Assembly: GCF_900142465.1 (NCBI RefSeq)
Contig: NZ_FRAX01000003.1
Coordinates: forward strand, 124,001 to 188,000
DNA: 64,000 bases
Origin: Fibrobacter sp. UWH6
Lineage (GTDB): Bacteria > Fibrobacterota > Fibrobacteria > Fibrobacterales > Fibrobacteraceae
Direction of reading: 5' to 3'
Below the pieces are notes generated by a model. The model worked only from the letters and a program-made list of their open reading frames with translations. It made no database searches and was not told where the DNA came from. A program made the position numbers and the translations under genes. Below, piece after piece: positions 35,685 through 42,816 of the stretch (position 1 is the first letter of the stretch; every line of letters begins with the position of its first letter).

Positions 35685-36661
35685 TCATTTCAGCCAGCAT
35701 CCGCACGGATCTTCCCGCCTTTTACTCCAAATGGTTTCTGAATCGGATTCGAGAAGGTTTCGTCCTGGTACGCAACCCTTACAATCAGGATTACATTACC
35801 CGATACCAGCTGGACCCAAGTGTAGTTGACTGTATTTTCTTCTGCACCAAGAATCCAACCCCGCTCCTACCCCATCTTGACGAAATCAAAGATTTCCGCT
35901 GGGCATGGCATATCACCCTCACACCCTACGGCAAGGACATCGAGCCCAACGTTCCCGACAAGCGATTGATCGTGGAACAATTCAAGAAGTTGTCGGACTT
36001 GGTTAACACCCATAATGGCGGCCAGGATGCAGTACAGTGGCGTTATGACCCCATCTGCATTACAGGACGTTACACCGTGGAGCAGCACATCAAATCCTTC
36101 GAGGTGATGGCCGCTCTGCTAGAAGGCTACACCCACACCTGCATCATCAGCTTCGTGGACATTTTCAATTGCGTCACCAGGAACTTCCCTGACCTTAAAG
36201 AAGTTTCCTGGGAAGATCAAATTACCCTCACCAAAGCCTTTGTGGAAATCGGTCGCCTGCACGGCATAAACATAAAGACATGCGTGGAAAGTTCCGCCCT
36301 GGCAGAATTCGGAGCAGATTGCAGCGGATGTTCCACTCCAGATTTTTTTGAGAAAGCCTTAGGCCTTAAAGAAAAAGGTCTTACCTTCATGCCGCCAAAG
36401 AAGAAATTTGCCCGCGAGGAATGTTCCGCCTGCGTGGTAGGCGGAGACATCGGCAATTACAGCAACTGCCCGCACCTTTGCAAATATTGTTACGCCAACT
36501 ACGGCAAGGATCAAGTGCTAAGCAAGCACAACATGCACGATCCGAATTCACCGCTGATTATCGGTAACGTTAAGCCCGGCGAAATCGTCCACCCGGCAAA
36601 ACAAATCAGCTGGATAAAGAAAAAGCCCGACATTCAGCCGGACTTGTTCGAAAACATCTAG
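35681..36661 (+). CDS. DUF1848 protein with C-terminal radical-SAM-like cysteines
   Basis: 326 residues starting M-I-I-S-A-S-I-R-T-D-L-P-A-F-Y, the usual DUF1848 opening. Other family motifs: C-T-K-N-P-T-P-L, V-Q-W-R-Y-D-P-I and I-S-F-V-D. The C-terminal part has N-C-P-H-L-C-K-Y-C-Y-A-N-Y, a C-x3-C-x2-C pattern like that which holds the iron-sulfur cluster of radical SAM enzymes but at the other end of the chain. The reaction is unknown. It overlaps the FliB-like gene by 4 bases (ATGA), so the two are cotranslated. Confidence 0.9.
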   Translation: MIISASIRTDLPAFYSKWFLNRIREGFVLVRNPYNQDYITRYQLDPSVVDCIFFCTKNPTPLLPHLDEIKDFRWAWHITLTPYGKDIEPNVPDKRLIVEQFKKLSDLVNTHNGGQDAVQWRYDPICITGRYTVEQHIKSFEVMAALLEGYTHTCIISFVDIFNCVTRNFPDLKEVSWEDQITLTKAFVEIGRLHGINIKTCVESSALAEFGADCSGCSTPDFFEKALGLKEKGLTFMPPKKKFAREECSACVVGGDIGNYSNCPHLCKYCYANYGKDQVLSKHNMHDPNSPLIIGNVKPGEIVHPAKQISWIKKKPDIQPDLFENI

Positions 36662-36686
36662 AGTTCTAAAGAGCCATATAGGCTAC

Positions 36687-38945
36687 TTAGCGCACATTAA
36701 TCACCTTATGTGCAGTCCCTGACTTCAGCAAATAGCGACCAGGTCGGGGCAGATCCAGCAGCATCGCATTTCTGTCGGCGGTAACATTTCTGATAACCCT
36801 ACCCTGCATATCGAAAACGGCAACAGAAGAACCGGGCTTCAAACCGCTAATCATAACAGATCGATCAACAACGGAAATTCGCAATGCATTTTGCAAATGA
36901 TTTTTCACAACCGTCGTTTCGGAATCACCATTCCCAGAATCATCATCCTCGGGATCGTCCGCCGGGTCCTTCACAGGATCCTTTGCAGGAATTTCAGAAG
37001 ACTCAACAGAAATGAGCACCGTCTCTAAAGACTGTACAAAGCCGTACACCCCATCCTTTTCAGAAAGAACCGGACAAGTCTTTCCATCTTCACACACCAA
37101 AGACACGGCAGCCTCGAAACCTTCATCACAGGTTACCGTAAATTCAGCGGCACCTCCATAGAAAAGCTTTGCAGACAGACCTTCCACAGAGCAGTGTTCA
37201 TCGTTGTTTTTAGCCACGGCATATTCACGTTTCTTACGTTCAACGCTAACAGAAACAGGAACCGACGGCATCAAGAAAATTTCAGACCAGCAGCCATCAT
37301 CATCACAACTCAATAGTTTGAGTTTCATCTCCTGATTTTCATCTCCATTTTTATAGCTGAACATAACTTCACCTATATCGGAGCCCACTTCCTCTCCTAC
37401 ATAAATTCGAACGGCGTCTCCAGGCAAGGCATAATCCGCATAAACGGAATCCCCGTCCATATCAGCATCTGGGTACACCACGAAAGAGGAACTAGTATCC
37501 TCCAGAATCACCGCATACTTTAACTGTCCCCCAGACAAAACCACATTAGAAGCAGGCATGGTAAAGCTATACTCACCGCCAGCAGAATCAACGGACGAAA
37601 GATCAGAAGAACCCTCTTCACCGAACACAGGCAATTCCGCTAAAGCATAACCGGCTTCGCACACGACATTAAACTTAACCTTATCGCCAGCATTGGCAGA
37701 ATCAGGCAATCCCTTGGCCACGCAAATTCCATCAAGTTCATTGCCAACACCATAATTGACCAGACCACGAGTCACCTTAAATACAACAGGTGCCGCCGGC
37801 ATCTTGAAAGTACCGCTAGTGCAATCCTTATTGGCAGAACAGGAAAGAAGTTTCAACTCACCCTTAACAGAGTCAGCGCCGTCATAATAACTATAACTGA
37901 TAGACTTGATAACTTCCGAAGAAAGGTGTTTAGCCTTTATGGTATAATTAATTCCCGAGTCATAGAACCCTTCGTTGGAAGTATAATAATCCACATAGGA
38001 TTCCCCCTCATCTTCAAAGGTTACTTTATATTGAAGTTTACCCTTTACGACAGATGCGGAGTTGCCCTTCGTCATCGAATAAATGCCATTCTTATCTGCA
38101 GAAATATCCTTATAGCAGGATTTATCGTTTTTGTCTCCACATTCCTGATAAACCTTGCTCAAGAAATATCCTTCATCGCAATGAACGGTAAACTTCACAC
38201 GGTCTGCAGATTCTGCCGTAGCCGGAAGACCACTGGTTTTGCAATGTTCGCCAAGATCTTCGCTAAGGGAGGTGTCGATTTTCTTAAACACGGCATCCAC
38301 TTCATAGGCATGCCCCTGTCCATCATAACTAAATTCGGTAATTTCGTTAGCCTGATTAATTGATGTAGAATAAGGTTTCTTATTCCAGTTTCTCATATTT
38401 ACAGACGACAGGTAGTAACCTTCATCCGCATCCACCAAGAAAACGACATTGGCAGAAACATAATAGTTTTCACCTTTATAGGTATCTCGTACGGTATTCT
38501 TAATCGTTACAGAGCCGTTGCCCTCTACATAGACCTTAATGGTATAAAGCGGGAAAATGCTTAAACTTACATCAGCATTCCATTCACTCATGGTAAATTT
38601 ATAACGCTTACCCTTCTCAATTTCAGTCATGCGACCGTTTATGTAGTACTTCGGCGTGTGATAGGCATTCACGGCAAGATAGGCGGCGTCAAGCATAAAA
38701 ACACCTTCATCATCTCGCTTAACGTCTACATCCACATAAAGAACCGTCCCCGGTTTCACCCTGGCGCTATCGGCGAGAATCGTACCATCCTCTGTAGACA
38801 CCCTATAGGTTGCCCCACCGTTCTTGACTTTTCTCTGGACAAGCATCACGGTGCCATTTTCGTCGGTCCCATCCTTCTTTTCGCTATCTTCGGCATAGGC
38901 CATAGACACAATCATGAGCAAAACGAATACGATCCAAAATTTCAT
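36687..38945 (-). CDS. Large secreted repeat protein with sorting tail
   Basis: 752 residues from ATG 38945 with signal peptide (MKFWIVFVLLMIVSMAYA). The middle has three related blocks of about 160 residues, each with a C-D-E-G-Y/F-type motif (V-H-C-D-E-G-Y-F-L-S-K; V-V-C-E-A-G-Y-A-L-A-E; V-T-C-D-E-G-F-E-A-A) and a following F-x-M-P motif; they look like Ig-like surface modules. A D/P/E linker leads to a complete type IX-like sorting module (S-V-A-V-F-D-M-Q-G-R-V-I-R-N, then P-G-R-Y-L-L-K-S-G). Likely a surface-exposed or secreted protein of unknown binding partner. It lies 19 bases after the permease gene. Confidence 0.8.
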   Translation of the reverse strand: MKFWIVFVLLMIVSMAYAEDSEKKDGTDENGTVMLVQRKVKNGGATYRVSTEDGTILADSARVKPGTVLYVDVDVKRDDEGVFMLDAAYLAVNAYHTPKYYINGRMTEIEKGKRYKFTMSEWNADVSLSIFPLYTIKVYVEGNGSVTIKNTVRDTYKGENYYVSANVVFLVDADEGYYLSSVNMRNWNKKPYSTSINQANEITEFSYDGQGHAYEVDAVFKKIDTSLSEDLGEHCKTSGLPATAESADRVKFTVHCDEGYFLSKVYQECGDKNDKSCYKDISADKNGIYSMTKGNSASVVKGKLQYKVTFEDEGESYVDYYTSNEGFYDSGINYTIKAKHLSSEVIKSISYSYYDGADSVKGELKLLSCSANKDCTSGTFKMPAAPVVFKVTRGLVNYGVGNELDGICVAKGLPDSANAGDKVKFNVVCEAGYALAELPVFGEEGSSDLSSVDSAGGEYSFTMPASNVVLSGGQLKYAVILEDTSSSFVVYPDADMDGDSVYADYALPGDAVRIYVGEEVGSDIGEVMFSYKNGDENQEMKLKLLSCDDDGCWSEIFLMPSVPVSVSVERKKREYAVAKNNDEHCSVEGLSAKLFYGGAAEFTVTCDEGFEAAVSLVCEDGKTCPVLSEKDGVYGFVQSLETVLISVESSEIPAKDPVKDPADDPEDDDSGNGDSETTVVKNHLQNALRISVVDRSVMISGLKPGSSVAVFDMQGRVIRNVTADRNAMLLDLPRPGRYLLKSGTAHKVINVR

Positions 38946-38964
38946 TCGCAACTTTTTCTACCTT

Positions 38965-39615
38965 TTACAAACTAATGAACTTCCGCATTCCCACAACAGT
39001 AGCGGCAACACAAACCGCTAACGAGAAACCAAGCGCCACCACAGGCATCATCATATCCCGCAAGAAAGTCTGATAACCGAGCTGCACCAAAAGCAAAAGC
39101 GGAATAATAAAGAACAGCGTCCCCTGAGTGGCTGCGCGAACAGTTTTCGCCTTAAGAGAAAGCAACAAAGAAAAGGCATTCACTAAAAGACAAGCTGACA
39201 TAGAACCAAGAATCGCAGCAACCACCACCTCACCGTTCACAACATCAGAGTGCGCGCCCCAATACACTAGCTGACAAATCAACGAAAACATCAACGGGAA
39301 CGGCAGCACCGCCAAAAACTTACCCCAGAACAGGTGTGCAGGCTTCACTGGAGAAAGCTGCAACAGTTCCAGGGAATTTCTTTCACGTTCGCCAGCAAAG
39401 CTATCGGCAGCAAGAGGCGCACCCATAGGCGCCATGAGGCAACCAAGCAACAGCATCATGTAGCCATCCATGCCCTGCATAATCTGCCCGCCATAGCGAG
39501 ATACGGCAATCCCCTGGGACACCGCCAACAGCACCGGAGGAATCACAAAAGGAATCCAGAAGCGGGGCTCCCGGAAAACCAACCGCAGTTCATGCTTTAG
39601 AACGTGAAGAATCAT
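38965..39615 (-). CDS. ABC-2 type permease, no partner ATPase beside it
   Basis: 216 residues from ATG 39615 (M-I-L-H-V-L-K-H-E-L-R-L-V-F-R-E-P-R-F-W); the longer frame runs into repeat sequence. Six membrane helices and the ABC-2 family motif F-A-G-E-R-E-R-N-S-L-E-L-L-Q-L-S-P after helix 2, as in NatB/CcmB-like permeases. It would need an ATPase encoded elsewhere. EttA upstream is a translation factor, not a transporter ATPase. Confidence 0.8.
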   Translation of the reverse strand: MILHVLKHELRLVFREPRFWIPFVIPPVLLAVSQGIAVSRYGGQIMQGMDGYMMLLLGCLMAPMGAPLAADSFAGERERNSLELLQLSPVKPAHLFWGKFLAVLPFPLMFSLICQLVYWGAHSDVVNGEVVVAAILGSMSACLLVNAFSLLLSLKAKTVRAATQGTLFFIIPLLLLVQLGYQTFLRDMMMPVVALGFSLAVCVAATVVGMRKFISL

Positions 39616-39626
39616 AAGAAAAGCGT

Positions 39627-39654
39627 TGAGCAATGAGCTGTGAGCAACGAGCCA
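39627..39654. repeat. Four tandem heptamers of TGAGCAA type
   Basis: TGAGCAA-TGAGCTG-TGAGCAA-CGAGCCA, followed by AATGCTCAT. It lies just upstream of the permease start. A TGAGCAATGCTCA palindrome of similar words occurs at 14432-14444. Confidence 0.6.
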
Positions 39655-39674
39655 AATGCTCATAAAAAAATAAT

Positions 39675-39707
39675 AAAAAGGCGCCCCCAAGTGAATGGAT
39701 AGGCGCC
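39675..39707 (-). terminator. Terminator after ettA
   Basis: On the minus strand GGCGCC, a 16-base loop, GGCGCC, then TTTTTATTATTTTTTT. Confidence 0.75.
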
Positions 39708-39715
39708 ATTATTTT

Positions 39716-39773
39716 CTCATACCTCAAAGCGTAAGTTCACTAAGTGAACTGCAGCGACCTCACACCTCAAAGC
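39716..39773. repeat. Left arm of the inverted repeat flanking ettA
   Basis: Starts CTCATACCTCAAAG and ends GCGACCTCACACCTCAAAGC. The reverse complement of 41515-41560 has the same two blocks with a shorter middle. The middle here is a palindrome, AGTTCACT-A-AGTGAACT. Confidence 0.75.
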
Positions 39774-39811
39774 AAAAGGTCGCGCAGCGAACTTTCGCGC
39801 CCTAGCGCAAC

Positions 39812-41500
39812 TTAGTTGCGCGTCAGAGTCTTGTACTTGATGGGCTTGGGGTTTTCGGCATCTTCGCCAAGACGCTTGCGGCGATCGGCTTCGTATTCGC
39901 TCCAGTTACCTTCGAACCAGACCACATTGGAATCACCTTCGTAAGCGAGAATGTGGGTAGCGATACGGTCCAGGAACCAGCGGTCATGGGAGATGATCAC
40001 GGCGCAGCCTGCGAACTTGAGGATTGCCTGTTCCAGAGCCTGGAGGGTTTCGATATCCAAGTCATTGGTGGGTTCGTCAAGGAACAACAGGTTGCCCGGC
40101 TGCTGCAGGTTCTTGGCCATAAGCACGCGGTTACGTTCACCACCGGAAAGGGTGGAAAGCTTCTTCTGCTGGGCAGCGCCAGTGAAGTTGAACAAGCCAC
40201 AGTAGGCGCGGCCATTCATCTTGCGGTCGCCCACCATAATTTCGTCGTTACCGCCCGTAATGGTTTCCCACACAGTCTTGGAATCGTCCAGGGAATCGCG
40301 GCCCTGTTCCATACTGATGATCTGCACGGTCTCGCCAATCTTCAAGGTACCAGCATCCGGCTTTTCGGTTCCGGTGATCATCTTGAAGAGCGTGGTCTTA
40401 CCAGCACCGTTGGGGCCGATAATGCCCACAATACCGGAGCGGGGCAGGCTGAAGTTCATATCGTCGAAAAGCACCTTTTCGCCAAAGGCCTTCTGCAAAT
40501 GTTCGGCCTGAATAACGATGTCACCCAGACGGTTGCCGTTGGCAATGTGAATCTGAGCCACGTTGATCTTCTCTCTGGAATCTTCAGCCAGGAGTTCTTC
40601 GTAAGCCTTAAGACGAGCCTTGTTCTTGGCCTGGCGAGCCTTGGGACTCTGCTTGACCCATTCCTGTTCGCGAGCCAGGCGCTTCTGACGGTCAGATTCG
40701 CCCTTTTCTTCACCGCGCATACGTTCCAGCTTCTGGTCCAGCCACTGGGCGTAATTGCCTTCCCAAGGAATGCCGCGACCGCGGTCGATTTCAAGAATCC
40801 AGTTGGTCACGTTATCCAGGAAGTAACGGTCATGGGTCACGAGAATGACGGATCCCTTGTATTCACGAAGGTGGCGTTCCAGCCAGGCCACAGTTTCTGC
40901 ATCCAAGTGGTTGGTAGGTTCATCCAAGAGCAACAGGTCCGGTTCTTCCAAGAGCAGGCGGCACAGAGCCACGCGGCGCTTTTCACCACCGGAAAGGTTG
41001 GTCACCGGCCAGTCACCCGGCGGGCAACGGAGGGCGTCCATAGCAATTTCAATATTGCGGTCCAGGCTCCACAAATCCTGAGCGTCAATGATGTCCTGAA
41101 GCTTGGCCTGTTCGTCCAGGAGCTTGTTCATTTCATCATCTTCCATGGGTTCTGCAAACTTCATGGAGATTTCGTTGAAGCGGTCAAGAATAGCCTGTTT
41201 CTTGGCCACAGCCTGCATCACGTTTTCCTTGACGGTCAGGTTCGGATCCAGCTGAGGTTCCTGAGGCAGGTAGCCAGCGGTACGACCCGGTTCAATCCAA
41301 GCTTCGCCCTGGAATTCCTTATCGATACCAGCCATAATACGCAGAAGCGTAGACTTACCGGCACCATTCTGACCGATAATACCAATCTTAGCGCCATAGT
41401 AGAAGCTAAGGGAGATGTCCTTCAAGACTTCCTTGTTGGGGTAAGACTTGCACATCTTGTACATGTAGAATACAAACTTTTCTGCTTTATTTTCGGCCAT
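39812..41500 (-). CDS. ettA: EttA, ABC-F translational throttle protein
   Basis: 562 residues, close to E. coli EttA (555). Two ABC ATPase domains with Walker A G-Q-N-G-A-G-K-S-T and G-P-N-G-A-G-K-T-T, signatures L-S-G-G-E-K-R-R-V and L-S-G-G-E-R-N-R-V, and both Walker B/H-loop sets (L-L-D-E-P-T-N-H-L-D and F-L-D-E-P-T-N-D-L-D). No membrane part. ABC-F proteins bind the ribosomal E site; EttA couples translation to the ATP/ADP ratio. The stop codon lies in the loop of a palindrome, GCGCAACT-T-AGTTGCGC (39805-39821). The gene is bracketed by an inverted repeat. Confidence 0.95.
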   Translation of the reverse strand: MAENKAEKFVFYMYKMCKSYPNKEVLKDISLSFYYGAKIGIIGQNGAGKSTLLRIMAGIDKEFQGEAWIEPGRTAGYLPQEPQLDPNLTVKENVMQAVAKKQAILDRFNEISMKFAEPMEDDEMNKLLDEQAKLQDIIDAQDLWSLDRNIEIAMDALRCPPGDWPVTNLSGGEKRRVALCRLLLEEPDLLLLDEPTNHLDAETVAWLERHLREYKGSVILVTHDRYFLDNVTNWILEIDRGRGIPWEGNYAQWLDQKLERMRGEEKGESDRQKRLAREQEWVKQSPKARQAKNKARLKAYEELLAEDSREKINVAQIHIANGNRLGDIVIQAEHLQKAFGEKVLFDDMNFSLPRSGIVGIIGPNGAGKTTLFKMITGTEKPDAGTLKIGETVQIISMEQGRDSLDDSKTVWETITGGNDEIMVGDRKMNGRAYCGLFNFTGAAQQKKLSTLSGGERNRVLMAKNLQQPGNLLFLDEPTNDLDIETLQALEQAILKFAGCAVIISHDRWFLDRIATHILAYEGDSNVVWFEGNWSEYEADRRKRLGEDAENPKPIKYKTLTRN

Positions 41501-41514
41501 AATGAGCTCGCTTC

Positions 41515-41560
41515 GCTTTGAGGTGTGAGGTCGGTCGCTACGCTCCCTTTGAGGTATGAG
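41515..41560. repeat. Right arm of the inverted repeat flanking ettA
   Basis: Starts GCTTTGAGGTGTGAGG and ends CTTTGAGGTATGAG, the reverse complement of blocks in 39716-39773. It lies in the ettA leader, ending 14 bases before the start codon, and downstream of the lipoprotein stop. Confidence 0.75.
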
Positions 41561-41595
41561 CGTTTTTATTTACTACTTAAATATAAAAAATTCAT

Positions 41596-42189
41596 CTAGT
41601 CCATTACGCAGGGAATCGCTTCTTCTTCAACCCAGTTGCCGGCAGTACATGTGTAAAGCGTCCAATGGTCTTTATCATAGACCGTCCAGCCTTCCGTAGA
41701 ACTAGCACACTGCATATTCAGGTTTTCAATATTGCTGATGGTAATCTGCGCACCACCTTCATAGCAATCTGTCGCAGGTTCAAAAATAGACTCCGAGCTC
41801 TCGCTAGAAGAAGACGGGCTTTCATCAATGACATCACTGGAGCTTTCTGCCAAAGCATCGGAACTCGAAGACGGCTCTGCAGAATCTTCACAAACAGAAG
41901 GCTGATAGTCGCTGAGATAAACCCAATCTTCCCCATCGCATTCCATCACATGATCCATTTCTACAAGATAAACATGGGCGCACTTGTACGATACACGACA
42001 CTTGTATTCATTTGCCAGGGAATCCAGCGTCATTACCGTATCCGGCAACACCAGAGTGTCATTGCCCGGCACAGGATTTTCCTGATCCGTTCCAGAAGAT
42101 TCACTAGGTGAACTGCTATCGTCTCCGCAGGCAACAAAATTCATTGCCGTGAAAAGCATTGCAATCAACATCCAAACTCTACGTTTCAT
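41596..42189 (-). CDS. Lipoprotein of unknown function
   Basis: 197 residues from ATG 42189 with GGAGCGAAT upstream. Signal peptide M-K-R-R-V-W-M-L-I-A-M-L-F-T-A-M-N-F-V-A-C, then G-D-D-S-S-S-P. The mature protein has a long serine/aspartate/glutamate linker and several cysteines (M-E-C-D-G-E-D-W-V; a repeat of the same style near the end as T-C-T-A-G-N-W-V). The small W-V/C motifs resemble those of other Fibrobacter lipoproteins. No family recognised. Confidence 0.75.
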   Translation of the reverse strand: MKRRVWMLIAMLFTAMNFVACGDDSSSPSESSGTDQENPVPGNDTLVLPDTVMTLDSLANEYKCRVSYKCAHVYLVEMDHVMECDGEDWVYLSDYQPSVCEDSAEPSSSSDALAESSSDVIDESPSSSSESSESIFEPATDCYEGGAQITISNIENLNMQCASSTEGWTVYDKDHWTLYTCTAGNWVEEEAIPCVMD

Positions 42190-42201
42190 ATTCGCTCCAA
42201 A

Positions 42202-42230
42202 TAAAAATACCGCAGGCAACCCCGCGGCAT
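42202..42230 (-). terminator. Terminator after ompH/skp
   Basis: On the minus strand ATGCCGC / GCGGTAT (one G-T pair) with a 10-base loop, then TTTTTATTT. Confidence 0.65.
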
Positions 42231-42285
42231 TAAGATAACTTTTAATCGGCGCCAAAACAAGTTCAGCCCGACTTGTGATGATCAA

Positions 42286-42807
42286 TTATCTATTGTTCAA
42301 ATAGTCCAGTACCTTATTGGTCAGGTCGTTTTCCTTCTTCCAGAAAAGCACGGCGCCGGTAGCACGATCCACCACCATGTCGTAACCTTCCTGCAAGGCA
42401 ATTTCAGTGACAGCCTTACGGATCAGCTGAATAATGGGGCCGCTGATTTTTTCGTTTTCAGAAATCAGTTCTCCCTTACGGCCATAGACGCGGTCCATGA
42501 AGTTCTTCAGTTCCGTATCCTTCTTGGCGTATTCCGCTTCCAGTTCGCGCTTCTTTTCATCAGAAAGCATCAGAACCTGCTTGTCCAGTTTTTCCTTAAT
42601 GGCAGAAAGTTCCTTCTGGAGCAGGTTACCCTGCTGTTCCCATTTTGCCACCTGGCGGTCATATTCTTCCTGAGCCTTCTTCGTGCCCTTATAACCGTCA
42701 AAAATCAGCTTGGAATCCACATGAGCAATACGCAGACCATCTTCGGCGAAACCGGAGGTCGCACCGAACAAGGCAATCATCAAAACGATCAGAAGTTTCT
42801 TAACCAT
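42286..42807 (-). CDS. skp: OmpH/Skp-family periplasmic chaperone
   Basis: 173 residues: signal peptide (ending G-F-A-E-D-G), A-H-V-D-S-K-L-I-F-D-G-Y-K-G, then a long charged helical region (about residues 40-115) and the typical end V-D-R-A-T-G-A-V-L-F-W. Skp holds outer-membrane proteins on the way to BAM. The AGGAGG ribosome-binding site overlaps the bamA stop, the usual bamA-skp order. Confidence 0.9.
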   Translation of the reverse strand: MVKKLLIVLMIALFGATSGFAEDGLRIAHVDSKLIFDGYKGTKKAQEEYDRQVAKWEQQGNLLQKELSAIKEKLDKQVLMLSDEKKRELEAEYAKKDTELKNFMDRVYGRKGELISENEKISGPIIQLIRKAVTEIALQEGYDMVVDRATGAVLFWKKENDLTNKVLDYLNNR

Positions 42808-42816
42808 AATTCCTCC

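Noticed and set aside
39812-41500. EttA as the ATPase of the ABC-2 permease
   Set aside because: Its arm and linker features and two fused ATPase domains without membrane part mark ABC-F translation factors; a terminator separates the genes.
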